From contig JADFHP010000013.1 in NCBI GenBank assembly GCA_022567135.1, positions 1 to 33,162 on the forward strand: a stretch of DNA of 33,162 nucleotides, read 5' to 3'. The position numbers were made by a program, and so were the translations under genes. Every line of letters begins with the position of its first letter. Within the stretch, counting starts at the first letter, position 1. Positions 1-7,850 of this stretch are shown here, in pieces. The notes under the pieces were generated by a model. The model saw nothing but the letters and a program-made list of their open reading frames with translations. It had not been told where the DNA came from and searched no databases. Source of the stretch: Chloroflexota bacterium. GTDB lineage: Bacteria > Chloroflexota > Dehalococcoidia > Lucifugimonadales > Lucifugimonadaceae.

Positions 1-3000
1 TAGAGGAATACTCTGTCGAATTCTAGAAGCAAACGTTTCAGCCGCGAACCCTAAGTGCAACGATGTGTTGACCGCACGACTCACGTCGGCCAACAATTCC
101 TGCTTGAAGTAAGTCAGGTGCGTCTCGACTGCGTCGATGAATTCGGAAATGTCCCAGACCCGAGCTGTGATGTGCCAGTCAATCTCTCCGCCTTCGTCTT
201 TGCGCATATTTTGGAATTCGTGGACAAGTTCCCGGACAATTCCTTCAGCTTTCAATTCTGGAGTTATCTCTATGCTGACGCCGACCGAATAACCGCCTTC
301 CGACGCGACGGCGTATTCGTCCGGCGCCGTCTGCTCCACCAGAATCTCTTCGGCATCGAGCATGAATCCCGCCACTTCTACCGATTCACCGGCGTTCACC
401 GATGCGGCCACGACACCAGCATCGATCTCTTGAAGCGCCGAACGGATCACCCCCAGGTCGTTGCCATACTTCGGGCCGAGGAGCCGCAGATTCGGCTTGA
501 TGGCGAATGCCACAAGGCCGCCGATGTCGCCCGCGTCTTTGACTGATTTGACGTTCAACTCGTCGAGCAACTGCGGGGTGATCACCGCCAGGTAGCTGCG
601 CTCTTCAACAGTCCTGACGTCCACGACCAGTTCGGCAAGCGGCTGGCGAACCTTGATGCCGGCTTTCGCCCTTGCCGAGCGGCCTAGGCTCGCCAGCCGC
701 CGCACGAGCGCCGTCGCCGCGGAAAGCTCTTCATCGATTGCGTCTTCGTCCACCTCCGGCCAGTCACTCAGATGGACGCTCTCAATCGCGCCGTCTGCTC
801 GTCCGGCCTCGAGATTTTTGTAAAACTCCTCTGCCAGAAACGGAGTTATCGGGGCCAACAGGCGCGTCAGTCCGGTCAACGCCCTGTACAGCGTCTGGTA
901 CGCGGCACGCTTGTCGCTGTCGTCTTCGCTCTTCCAGAACCGGCGGCGGCTGCGGCGCACATACCAGTTGGACAGGCCGTCGACGAACTCCTCGATCTCT
1001 CGCGCGGCGTCGTTCGGACGCCAGTTATCGAGCCTGTCGGTGACGGTACGGGTGAGTTTGTTCAACTCCGAAAGCAGCCAGCGATCGAGTTCGGACAGTT
1101 CCAGATCATCGTCGATCTGATCGGGCGTCCAGCCGTCAAGGTTGGCGTACGTCACGAAGAACGAGTAGACGTTCCACAGCGGGATGAAGAACTGGCGGCG
1201 TACCTCATCGCCGACGCCGTAGCCGAAGTTCATGTTGGCCGCCGGGTTGTGGCGCGCGAATTGCCAGCGCATCACATCCACGCCCATCTTGTCGGCCGCA
1301 TCTTCGAAGAGGATTGAGTTCCCCTTCGATTTGTGCATCTCATCGCCGTTCTCGTCGCGCATCAGCGCGTAGCTGAAGCAGGCCTTGAACGGCTCCCGGT
1401 TTTCCAGCGTCGTGCTCATTGCGAGCATCGAGTAGAACCAGTTCCGGAACTGGCCCGGGAAGCTCTCCGAAATCCAGTCAGCCGGATACCACTCTTTCCA
1501 GTACTCCTTGTTGCTCCGGTAGCCGATGGTCGAGAACGGCACGATGCCGGCGTCGAGCCACACATTGCCCACATCCGGGATTCGCGACACCGGCTTCCCG
1601 CATTCGGAGCAGGCGATCTTGACGGCGTCCACCTGGGGCCGGTGCGGACTCTTGAGCTGTTGGTTCTCATCCAGGAACTCATCCCAGCCCTCGATGGCCC
1701 GCTCCTCCAGCTCCGTTTCGGAGCCGATGACATCGAAGTGGCCGCAGTCGTGGCACTTGTAGATCGGAAGCGCGAGGCCCCAGTAGCGCTTCTTCGAGAT
1801 CATCCAGTCCTGCATGTTGTGGAGCCAGTCGATCTCGCGCTCGAGGCCGAAGGCCGGCACCCAGCGGATCTTCCTCGTGACGTCCATCATCTGGTGCCGC
1901 AGCTCGTCCATAGAGATGAACCACTCGTCCACCAGCCGCCAGACGAGTTCAGTGCCACAGCGCCAGCAGAAGGGGTAGCGGTGGGCGTAATCTTCGATCT
2001 TGTAGAGGATGCCCTTCTCTTCGAGGGAGTCGTAGATCGGCTGGCTTGAGTCCATGACGTTCATGCCGGTCAGGAAACCGAAGCCGTCGACGTAGTCGCC
2101 GAACTGGTTCAGCGGGGCGATCGTCGGCAGGCCCAACTCCTTGCCCAGCTTGTAGTCGTCGGGGCCCGCGCCCGGCGCGCTGTGGACGATGCCCGTGCCC
2201 TCGTCCTTGCCGACCTCCGTCCAGGCGATGATCGGGTGCTCCACGCCTTCCTGCGCGGGCAGCTCGTCGAACGGCCCCCGGTATTTCCAGCCGACCATCG
2301 CAGAGCCTTTCAGCTCCTCAACGATCTCGTAATCGTCCTTCAGAATACTTACTCGATCTTTGATGAGGTAGAAATAGTTCTTCCCCTGCCGGACCTTCAC
2401 GTAGTCGTAGTCGGGATGCACTGCGGCCGCCACATTCGACGTCAGCGTCCACGGGGTTGTGGTCCATGCGAGCAGTGATTCGTTCTCGCGGCCTATCAGC
2501 GGGAACTCGACGAAAACGCCGTCGTGGACAACATCCTGGTAGCCCTCGGTGGCGATCTCGTGCTGGCTCAGGCCGGTGCCGCAGCGGATGCACCACGGCA
2601 TCACGTCGGTGCCCTCGTAGATCCAGCCGCGCTCGTTGCACACCTTGAGAAAATGCCAGATGGTGTAGTTGTTCTCGTCCGAGAGGGTGTAGTACGAGTC
2701 GTCCCAGTCCATCCAGAAGCCGAGGCGCTTTGACTGCTCAGAAATCATCTCGGCGAAGTGTGCGACGCGGTCCTTGCAGTCCTGGACGAACTTTTCGATG
2801 CCGTAGGCCTCGATATCGAGTTTAGAGTTGAAGCCGAGCTCCCTCTCTACCTCGACTTCCACCCACAAGCCCTGTCCATCGAAGCCGTTCTGGAACCGCT
2901 GCCGGTAGCCCTGCATGTTGCGGAAGCGCAGGAACAGGTCCTTATAAGCGCGCCCCCACGCATGGTGCACGCCCATGGGGTTATTTGCCGTGATGGGTCC

Positions 3001-3168
3001 GTCGATGAACGAATGCCGCTTATCGGCTTTGTCGTTCCTGTGCAGGTACTTGTCGGGGATACCGTTGGCATTCCACCACTCTATGGTCCGTTTCTCGAGC
3101 TCGATGAAATCGACCTTTGAGTCGACCGGTTCGAATGCGCCAGAAGTTCTCTCGGTGTCGGTTGCCAT
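1..3168 (-). CDS. ileS: Isoleucyl-tRNA synthetase (3' end beyond the window)
   Basis: Class I synthetase that charges tRNA-Ile in the cytoplasm. The ATG is at 3168 and 1056 codons stay open to base 1, so only the last few residues can be missing (family about 1030-1070 aa). The HIGH region reads PITANNPMGVHHAWGR, and the KMSKS region reads MHKSKGN; both differ from the textbook form but are typical of a divergent IleRS type known from Actinobacteria and Chloroflexi (from memory). Four CxxC pairs (CIRC, CWRC, CHDC, CSEC) lie in the editing and linker regions and could bind zinc. The C-terminal half has an anticodon-binding domain with WNVYSFFVTYANLDGW. A T-box leader with an AUC specifier sits directly upstream, which independently supports isoleucine specificity. 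Confidence 0.96.
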   Translation of the reverse strand, partial: MATDTERTSGAFEPVDSKVDFIELEKRTIEWWNANGIPDKYLHRNDKADKRHSFIDGPITANNPMGVHHAWGRAYKDLFLRFRNMQGYRQRFQNGFDGQGLWVEVEVERELGFNSKLDIEAYGIEKFVQDCKDRVAHFAEMISEQSKRLGFWMDWDDSYYTLSDENNYTIWHFLKVCNERGWIYEGTDVMPWCIRCGTGLSQHEIATEGYQDVVHDGVFVEFPLIGRENESLLAWTTTPWTLTSNVAAAVHPDYDYVKVRQGKNYFYLIKDRVSILKDDYEIVEELKGSAMVGWKYRGPFDELPAQEGVEHPIIAWTEVGKDEGTGIVHSAPGAGPDDYKLGKELGLPTIAPLNQFGDYVDGFGFLTGMNVMDSSQPIYDSLEEKGILYKIEDYAHRYPFCWRCGTELVWRLVDEWFISMDELRHQMMDVTRKIRWVPAFGLEREIDWLHNMQDWMISKKRYWGLALPIYKCHDCGHFDVIGSETELEERAIEGWDEFLDENQQLKSPHRPQVDAVKIACSECGKPVSRIPDVGNVWLDAGIVPFSTIGYRSNKEYWKEWYPADWISESFPGQFRNWFYSMLAMSTTLENREPFKACFSYALMRDENGDEMHKSKGNSILFEDAADKMGVDVMRWQFARHNPAANMNFGYGVGDEVRRQFFIPLWNVYSFFVTYANLDGWTPDQIDDDLELSELDRWLLSELNKLTRTVTDRLDNWRPNDAAREIEEFVDGLSNWYVRRSRRRFWKSEDDSDKRAAYQTLYRALTGLTRLLAPITPFLAEEFYKNLEAGRADGAIESVHLSDWPEVDEDAIDEELSAATALVRRLASLGRSARAKAGIKVRQPLAELVVDVRTVEERSYLAVITPQLLDELNVKSVKDAGDIGGLVAFAIKPNLRLLGPKYGNDLGVIRSALQEIDAGVVAASVNAGESVEVAGFMLDAEEILVEQTAPDEYAVASEGGYSVGVSIEITPELKAEGIVRELVHEFQNMRKDEGGEIDWHITARVWDISEFIDAVETHLTYFKQELLADVSRAVNTSLHLGFAAETFASRIRQSIPL

Positions 3169-3192
3169 TGCGTCGCCTGTATTTCGTCCCAC

Positions 3193-3222
3193 AAAAAAAC
3201 CCGTCCCTGATCACAGGACGGG
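3193..3222 (-). terminator. T-box regulated terminator before ileS
   Basis: On the minus strand a 7-bp stem CCCGTCC/GGACGGG with a 9-base loop is followed by seven T residues (3199-3193). It ends 25 bases before the ileS ATG, as expected for the terminator arm of the T-box switch. Confidence 0.92.
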
Positions 3223-3462
3223 CGTTCGTTCTCAAATGCCCGCGGTACCACCCGCGTTCCCTCCCGAAATATCGGGAGAACACTCAGCCGGGCGAGCGCG
3301 CTCGCCCGCGGCCACTGTAACGTGCGGCAACCTCGGCTTCCCCTACTGGCAATTCAGGAAAGCGGCTCGGGAGTGATATTCACCTCGCGCCCTCGCGCCC
3401 CTTCACACCAAACGGGGCTCTCTCGCGCGCGGCCATCGAGGCTACTCGTCTCCGTCAACGCC
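3193..3462 (-). promoter_or_regulatory. T-box leader (isoleucine) of ileS
   Basis: A T-box RNA binds uncharged tRNA and lets transcription read into a synthetase gene. Read on the minus strand, the element has the Stem I motif GACGAGTAG (3450-3442), a likely specifier loop GTGAATATCAC with the Ile codon ATC at 3377-3375, a GC-rich hairpin (about 3310-3285), a second hairpin with CTCCCG/CGGGAG arms, then the near-invariant T-box GGGTGGTACCGCG (3253-3241). An intrinsic terminator follows. GCGGGC next to the T-box can pair with GCCCGT at the start of the terminator stem, giving the competing antiterminator. Upper boundary is approximate. Confidence 0.93.
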
Positions 3463-3571
3463 GATGGCAGATAGTTTAGCGCAGTACGAGGCGGGATGGC
3501 CAAGTGGATGAACCGGGCTGGGAACAAAGTTTCTCTCGGTTACGTCTCTGTTTGTGAAGGATGTAACAAAC

Positions 3572-3585
3572 CCTGCGGTAACGCA
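3572..3585 (+). promoter_or_regulatory. GNRA-loop hairpin and inverted repeat before the lipoprotein gene
   Basis: CTGCG-GTAA-CGCAG forms a 5-bp hairpin with a GNRA-type tetraloop just upstream of the lipoprotein start. Immediately before it (3550-3571) lies GTTTGT-N10-ACAAAC, an inverted repeat that could be an operator. Function is unknown; only the symmetry is seen. Confidence 0.3.
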
Positions 3586-3608
3586 GCATGAAAAGACGGA
3601 GTATCGAG

Positions 3609-4727
3609 ATGAAATCCCAGAAGCTGACATTCATAGCAGCGGCTATCGGGGTAATCGCCATCGCAGCAATCGCCTGCGGTTCAGAGCCCGTAGCAAGCGA
3701 CCAGTCCTCGGATGTGGCCCCGCCTGCAGGCATCGAAGATCGGATACCGGTGGAACCTGACGGCGGAATCGGCGACGGGGCGCTGCCGCCAGTCGACGAC
3801 AACCAGGGCATCGCAGTCGGCGAGACCAGCCCGGCAACCCCGGATGAGGCTTCGCCCAGCGACCCGGATTTCGACAGAGACGCGCCACACACAGACGACA
3901 TCGTGATCGACGGCCCCAAGCTGGAGCCCGTCGACGTCGCGCTGCCTGAAGTCGTTTGCGAAATGACCCTGGCAGATCAGATGCCGATTGAGTTCCATTT
4001 CGGGTCAGACCCGGTCCCGACCGGTTTTGACGGCATCAATGGCGGTGGCTGCATGTTCCCCGAGGATATTGAAAGCGTCACCGTGACGCTTCATGGCCTG
4101 GACGGCAGCGGACCATCGCACACCGCCATCTGGACGCTTCCTGAGCCCACCAGCCAGGTCAGCTTCCCGCTTCCGAAGGACCTGATCGCCATGGAGACGC
4201 GGGCGTTCCTGAGCCCCGGCCAGTACGAGCGCACCCTGACCGCCACCGGCGTTAGCGGCAAGAGCTACGACGTAGCCAACGCATCCGGCGCCCTGATGGA
4301 AGTCACGCTGCTCGCACCAGAGGGTACAGAGGAGCCCGAGGCGCCTGTAGTTGCGCAGCCGATCTGCATGACCACACTTGCGGTGCAGGCACCCATCGAG
4401 TTTTTCTACGGCAGTGGGCCTGTTCCGACCGGGTTCGATGGCGTCAACGTTGCCAACTGCACGTTTGGCGAGGAGATCGAGCGTGTGGAAGTTACTCTCA
4501 CTGCGATCGCCAGCGGACACGTGCACACAGAGAACTTCAGTTTTGAGGCCACGGCGCAGGTGTCGTTCCCGCTGCCCGAGGACACGCTCTCCTTTGGCAC
4601 TATGGAAATGCTCGAGCCCGGCAAGTACGAGCGCGTTATCACGGCATACGGCGTGAATGGCGGCGAGTACAACATCAACGAGCTCGGCGCCCTTAGCGAA
4701 GTGACAATCCTCGAGCCGGGCGCCTAG
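3609..4727 (+). CDS. Secreted lipoprotein with two tandem copies of an unrecognised domain
   Basis: Function not recognised. The signal peptide MKSQKLTFIAAAIGVIAIAA ends in a lipobox-like AIAC, so the protein is probably lipid-anchored outside the membrane. An acidic Pro-rich linker of about 90 residues follows. Then come two related units of about 115 residues: each has a Cys near its start, an IEF.F/YGS pattern, PVPTGFDG, a second Cys (CMF/CTF), SFPLP, and a PGxYER...G strand, consistent with a beta-sandwich carrying a possible disulfide. I chose ATG 3609 because GGAG lies 7 bases upstream; an in-frame ATG at 3588 would add 7 residues and has no clear ribosome-binding site. A terminator follows closely, so it is probably monocistronic. 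Confidence 0.8.
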   Translation: MKSQKLTFIAAAIGVIAIAAIACGSEPVASDQSSDVAPPAGIEDRIPVEPDGGIGDGALPPVDDNQGIAVGETSPATPDEASPSDPDFDRDAPHTDDIVIDGPKLEPVDVALPEVVCEMTLADQMPIEFHFGSDPVPTGFDGINGGGCMFPEDIESVTVTLHGLDGSGPSHTAIWTLPEPTSQVSFPLPKDLIAMETRAFLSPGQYERTLTATGVSGKSYDVANASGALMEVTLLAPEGTEEPEAPVVAQPICMTTLAVQAPIEFFYGSGPVPTGFDGVNVANCTFGEEIERVEVTLTAIASGHVHTENFSFEATAQVSFPLPEDTLSFGTMEMLEPGKYERVITAYGVNGGEYNINELGALSEVTILEPGA

Positions 4728-4751
4728 CAGCCGGGACCAGACCGCACGCGA

Positions 4752-4783
4752 AAGGCCGGGCGTATTGCCCGGCCTTCGTTTTT
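4752..4783 (+). terminator. Intrinsic terminator after the lipoprotein gene
   Basis: A perfect 10-bp stem AAGGCCGGGC/GCCCGGCCTT with a 5-base loop is followed by CG and five T residues. It lies between two convergent genes; in the opposite direction the tail is poor in T, so it mainly serves the plus strand. Confidence 0.9.
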
Positions 4784-4805
4784 ACGGGTCTGCGCTGATG
4801 CCAGA

Positions 4806-5141
4806 TCAGTGATCGTCGTCGTTGCGTTCGCCGGTCTCGTATTCGTGAGTCCTGCGGCTGAGTTCCTCTTCCGAGATCAGTCCCTTTTTCACGGCCAAGC
4901 CGGCTAGCCCGGAGAGCCACTTCTCGTAGTAGGCCTTCTCCTCTGAAGGGTCGGCCTTGATCTCCCGCGATAGCTGTGAGACGAATTCGCTCCACTCGTA
5001 GGCACCGCCCTCGTTGAGCGCGACGGCCAGGCCGAAGGCACGGCCTTCCCACGGCGCCTCGAATACCAGCTCGCCGTTGCTCCGAGGCAACTCCACCTCT
5101 TCCGGCATGTTTGATATCTGGCGATCGGGTGTCGGTGCCAT
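4806..5141 (-). CDS. Nitrile hydratase accessory (activator) protein
   Basis: Small protein of the NHase-activator family (P14K/NhlE-like), needed for inserting cobalt and maturing the alpha subunit. It resembles the N-terminal half of the NHase beta subunit: ELVFEAPWEGRAFGLAVAL, then YYEKWLSGLAGLAVKKGLIS, then ELSRRTHEYETGER. Its length (111 aa) suits the family. The ATG has AGGAGG 8 bases upstream, and that site overlaps the alpha-subunit stop, so the two are probably coupled in translation. It is the last gene of the cluster and faces the lipoprotein terminator. Confidence 0.87.
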   Translation of the reverse strand: MAPTPDRQISNMPEEVELPRSNGELVFEAPWEGRAFGLAVALNEGGAYEWSEFVSQLSREIKADPSEEKAYYEKWLSGLAGLAVKKGLISEEELSRRTHEYETGERNDDDH

Positions 5142-5153
5142 CGCAAGGGCCTC

Positions 5154-5774
5154 CTAAACCGCCGGCGCCGGCGACGGGATCTTCGCAACGCCAATCATCG
5201 AATCGCGTTTCACGAGACCCACCAGCTCCTCTTCTGACATCGCCTCCGTGCCTTCGGGCCGCTCCGGGAGAACCATGTAGCGAACATCCGAGTTAGAGTC
5301 CCAGACCCGCACCTCGACAGATTCGTCGAGTTCCAATCCGAACTCTGACAGCACTGCGCGCGGCTGGATCACGGCGCGTGAGCGATACGCCTCTGACTTG
5401 TACCAGGTCGGCGGCAACCCGAGTATCGGCCATGGATAGCACGAGCAGAGCGTGCAGACGACCATGTTGTGCGTTTCAGGGGTGTTTTCGAGAACGACGA
5501 TCTCAGAGCCCTGCGCGCCCTGGAAGCCCAGCTCGGCAATCGCCATCGTGCCGTCCTTCAGCAACCGCTCGCGGTAGTCGGGGTCGGTCCAGGCCCTGGC
5601 AACGACTTTCGCGCCGTTCATCGGGCCGATGTCCTGCTCATATGCCCGCACCACGTCGTCGATTACGTCTGTGCTGACGATTCCCTTTTCGACCAGCAGC
5701 GACTCGAGCGCCTTGGTGCGCAACTCGGCCTCGTTCTGCTCATGGGTGTGGCCGTCGTCATGATGTCCGCTCAT
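5154..5774 (-). CDS. nthA: Cobalt-type nitrile hydratase alpha subunit
   Basis: Catalytic metal-binding subunit of nitrile hydratase, which hydrates nitriles to amides in the cytoplasm. The metal site [10 protein letters not shown] is intact, with Cys107, Cys110 and Cys112; two of these are normally oxidised to sulfinic and sulfenic acid. Thr at the second motif position marks the cobalt type, since iron enzymes have Ser. Further alpha-subunit hallmarks are ESLLVEKG near the N-terminus, [19 protein letters not shown], and the [21 protein letters not shown] helix region. A thiocyanate hydrolase gamma subunit shares the motif, but the single full-length beta gene favours NHase. The His-rich N-terminus (HHDDGHTH) could help gather metal. 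GAGGGAG lies 5 bases before the ATG. Confidence 0.94.
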   Translation of the reverse strand: MSGHHDDGHTHEQNEAELRTKALESLLVEKGIVSTDVIDDVVRAYEQDIGPMNGAKVVARAWTDPDYRERLLKDGTMAIAELGFQGAQGSEIVVLENTPETHNMVVCTLCSCYPWPILGLPPTWYKSEAYRSRAVIQPRAVLSEFGLELDESVEVRVWDSNSDVRYMVLPERPEGTEAMSEEELVGLVKRDSMIGVAKIPSPAPAV

Positions 5775-5798
5775 ATCGCTCCCTCGCCCGAACCAGCC

Positions 5799-6464
5799 TC
5801 AGGCCGGCTCCAGGTAACTCTCCCACATATCGATATAGACGCAACTGTTCGGCTCGGCCTGTTCGCCCCAGAGCTCGCCGCCCTCAAAGCGCACGCTGTA
5901 AACAGGCTCGATGCCCTCTATGGTCACTCCCGGCGGGTCTTGATCCTGGATTTCGTGCCATCCGTAAATGCGATCGACCGTCCCCAGGTGGCCTCGAATA
6001 TATCTGGGCAGGCGTGTGTGCCCGACCGGGTTGATGTTCCGGGCGCGCACTGCGTCGCCGGGCAAGTATTCGGCTTCGCCCTCGGGGTCTCGCGCCGGCG
6101 GAAAGATGCCGGCCATTCGCTCTCGCTGCTCCGCTACCAGAGCGAGGTTCTCGACACGTTTCGGTTTCAGGCCCGGGTTGTCACGATACTCCTGCAGCCT
6201 GTCATCCAGTTCCCCCTGGGTCACATAGCCGGCGGCGATGAGCGCGACGGTTTTCGCGTGGAGCCACTTCTCGTAGTAGCTGGAGCTTAGATATTCGGCC
6301 GGGGGCATCGCTTCGATGGCCGGGCGCCCCCCGCCGGGCACACGCGTCGATACGACCAGGCCGAAGACGCGGCCCTCCCACGACTCGTGGAAAACCGGCT
6401 CATTCTCCTCACGCAGCACGGGACCGAAACCGTGCATACCGCCCATGTCGTGGACGCCGTTCAC
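5799..6464 (-). CDS. nthB: Nitrile hydratase beta subunit
   Basis: Structural partner of the alpha subunit, forming the heterodimer interface and contributing two Arg residues that bond the oxidised Cys ligands. VNGVHDMGGMHGFGPV is the canonical N-terminus, and GRVFGL and RLPRYIRGHLG carry the usual conserved Arg residues. I place the start at GTG 6464, because GAAGGGAG lies 8 bases upstream and family proteins begin MNGVHDMGG; an ATG at 6521 would add 19 unlike residues without a ribosome-binding site. The resulting 221 aa matches the family. Gene order beta-alpha-activator is the usual one for cobalt-type enzymes. Confidence 0.93.
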   Translation of the reverse strand: MNGVHDMGGMHGFGPVLREENEPVFHESWEGRVFGLVVSTRVPGGGRPAIEAMPPAEYLSSSYYEKWLHAKTVALIAAGYVTQGELDDRLQEYRDNPGLKPKRVENLALVAEQRERMAGIFPPARDPEGEAEYLPGDAVRARNINPVGHTRLPRYIRGHLGTVDRIYGWHEIQDQDPPGVTIEGIEPVYSVRFEGGELWGEQAEPNSCVYIDMWESYLEPA

Positions 6465-6540
6465 CGCAGACACTCCCTTCCCATCTGACCCTACAAGACC
6501 AGTAAGAACAGAGGGGATCATACCAGCGGGCCGGGTTCGG

Positions 6541-6711
6541 CTACCGGCGCTTTTTCGCCGACCGCTTGCGCGCCCTGCGTCCGGACCTCTGGTCGTTCTG
6601 ACGGCCCTTCGGGCTGCCGAGTGCCCATGTCTTGATCTCTTCGTAGGACGAGGGGATTACGAGAATCTGCTGACGACGGCAGGATCGATCATCCGGCAGT
6701 AGCCGCACCAC
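6541..6711 (-). CDS. Small basic hypothetical frame overlapping the CGYC frame
   Basis: A 56-codon frame open from GTG 6711 to TAG. It includes QILVIPSSYEEIKTWALGSP followed by a strongly basic tail rich in Arg and Lys. From about 6660 downward its third positions are GC-rich like those of real genes nearby. It overlaps the end of the CGYC frame by about 55 bases in another frame. It is either a separate small gene or the continuation of the CGYC gene after a frameshift. No family recognised. Confidence 0.35.
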   Translation of the reverse strand: MVRLLPDDRSCRRQQILVIPSSYEEIKTWALGSPKGRQNDQRSGRRARKRSAKKRR

Positions 6712-6830
6712 TTTCCGTAGAACTCAACGATGCCCGACTCGGGAAGTCGGTCTTCTCTGGCGGGGCCGGGCGCGTGGTCGGCGTCTTCGCCATTTGACCC
6801 GGCGAACAGTCTCTTCAAATTCAGGAGCAC
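6657..6830 (-). CDS. Short thioredoxin-like frame with a CGYC motif, possibly truncated
   Basis: The frame encodes VEFYGKWCGYCRMIDPAVV, the strand and active site of a thioredoxin-like fold (WCxxC), then stops at TAA a few residues later. A real thioredoxin needs about 50 more residues, so this is either a degraded gene, a frameshifted gene that continues in the overlapping frame ending at 6541, or a very small redox peptide. The start is uncertain: GTG 6830 gives 57 aa but lacks a clear ribosome-binding site. It sits between the peroxiredoxin and nitrile hydratase genes on the same strand, which would suit a thiol partner of either. Confidence 0.45.
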   Translation of the reverse strand: MLLNLKRLFAGSNGEDADHAPGPAREDRLPESGIVEFYGKWCGYCRMIDPAVVSRFS

Positions 6831-6886
6831 GTGGATTTCGATGCACGTCGCGCTGGGCGCGGACTACGCTGCCTGATCACGCCTTC

Positions 6887-7462
6887 TCACTTAGCCTTTT
6901 GGCGGTACGGGTAAAAGTTCTCGGTCTCGCCGGCCTCCCACGATTCGCGCAGGCGCGGTGTCGCAAGATCCCAGTCGGGCCGAATCCGAATGAGGATGTC
7001 GCGCAGGTCCTGCCGGAGATCTTCTATCGTCGGCCGCCCGAAGAACCAGTAGCCGTTATAGATCTTGTGGATCAGCATCCCCGGCTCGAGTACCAAAGTA
7101 TGCGGCGTCATTGGATTGTGGTGTGGGTCCGTGTACTCCTTGATCTCCAGGTCCTGCTGGATCACCCGCCGGGGGTCAGAGAAGAACGGCCACTCCGCGT
7201 TCAGGCCCGTGCGAAACTCGTTCGTCTGTATCAGATTATCTGTTGATATGGTCACTATTTTCACGTACCCAACCCGAAGCTCGGGATAGAACTCGACCAG
7301 CCGTCTCTGCTGCCACTGATCCTTCGGGCAGTACATGCCCCGCGCCAGCACCACGATCATCGGGTCGTTGCCCTGAACATCAGAAAGCTTGCGCCGCTCC
7401 TTTGAATGTTCCGTCAACTCGTAATCCGGGAACGTCGCGCCGGGGACTATGTCTTCACGCAT
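6887..7462 (-). CDS. Peroxiredoxin / redoxin family protein (1-Cys)
   Basis: AhpC/TSA-redoxin fold protein, likely a thiol peroxidase that reduces peroxides. Residues 1-15 (PGATFPDYEL) and RKLSDVQGNDPMIVVLARGMYCPKD match the N-terminal strands and the peroxidatic loop with Cys45. No other Cys is present, so it would act as a 1-Cys enzyme needing an outside thiol. SDNLIQTNEF-type, EWPFFSDP and PHTLVLEPGMLIH segments match the rest of the fold. AAGGAG lies 9 bases before the ATG. It precedes the CGYC frame and nitrile hydratase genes on the same strand. The oxidant or substrate cannot be read from sequence. Confidence 0.85.
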   Translation of the reverse strand: MREDIVPGATFPDYELTEHSKERRKLSDVQGNDPMIVVLARGMYCPKDQWQQRRLVEFYPELRVGYVKIVTISTDNLIQTNEFRTGLNAEWPFFSDPRRVIQQDLEIKEYTDPHHNPMTPHTLVLEPGMLIHKIYNGYWFFGRPTIEDLRQDLRDILIRIRPDWDLATPRLRESWEAGETENFYPYRQKAK

Positions 7463-7750
7463 GAGCTATCACTCCTTCGGGGTGAATCGACCTTCGGATG
7501 TGATGCATCGTTCGCATTTGAGAATCACCCTGGCCGGCGCATTCTGCACACCCGGTTGGCACGATACAGGACTGATTGAGGATAGAGGGATCATTATTGA
7601 GCAGGTCGGGGAGTATGCGGCCAGGAACAAGAGGTGGCGGAACGCCGTGCGCGGGCCGAAGCAGAACCACGACGTCAGCATGAGCACAGCAACCACTTCG
7701 TCGCTGAGATTGCGGGCAAGGTCTGGCTCCGGATCACGATGAGACTGTTG
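7463..7750 (-). other. Gap upstream of the peroxiredoxin gene, coding status unclear
   Basis: Two minus-strand frames are open here. One ends with TGA just before the peroxiredoxin ribosome-binding site and contains a hydrophobic, GC3-rich stretch (VVAVLMLTSW then RHLLFLAAYS); possible GTG/ATG starts lie near 7700-7682. The other ends with TGA overlapping the peroxiredoxin ATG and contains two TGC-type Cys pairs (PTGCAECAGQ). Neither has a convincing start or known family, so neither is called as a gene. Confidence 0.3.
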
Positions 7751-7781
7751 AAAAAGGGAGCGCCGGTGTGGCGCTCCCTTT
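7751..7781 (-). terminator. Strong hairpin with T-tract in the peroxiredoxin/NHase leader
   Basis: A perfect 12-bp stem AAAGGGAGCGCC/GGCGCTCCCTTT with a 5-base loop, followed on the minus strand by a T5 tract (7755-7751; the first T residues also end the stem). On the plus strand the tail is only TTTGC. No minus-strand gene ends here, so it may be a conditional terminator in a leader RNA of the downstream cluster, or a barrier to antisense transcription. Confidence 0.6.
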
Positions 7782-7822
7782 GCATTTGGACTCAGAACCG
7801 GCCTGCCGCGTACTCTGGGAAC

Positions 7823-7850
7823 TTCACGTTCCGGGCTCTGAGAGTAGAAT
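7823..7850 (+). promoter_or_regulatory. Candidate promoter of the TPP-enzyme pair with overlapping palindrome
   Basis: TTCACG (7823-7828), a 16-base spacer and TAGAAT (7845-7850) resemble a sigma-70 promoter for the gene at 7944. An inverted repeat overlaps it: TACTCT (7811-7816) with AGAGTA (7841-7846), and GGAAC/GTTCC inside. This could be an operator for a repressor serving one or both divergent units. Confidence 0.4.

Noticed and set aside
55-2049. Plus-strand open frames inside ileS
   Set aside because: They run antisense to ileS, whose minus-strand frame has all synthetase motifs; they show no recognisable domain.
3491-3570. tRNA-like opening GCGGGATGGCCAAGTGG
   Set aside because: It resembles the 5' end of a Leu/Ser tRNA, but there is no anticodon arm, no GGTTCGA-type T loop and no matching acceptor strand.
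7449-7742. Plus-strand 97-codon frame upstream of the TPP genes
   Set aside because: It has no ribosome-binding site, overlaps the peroxiredoxin start, and its Ser/Arg-rich end looks like frame-shadow translation.
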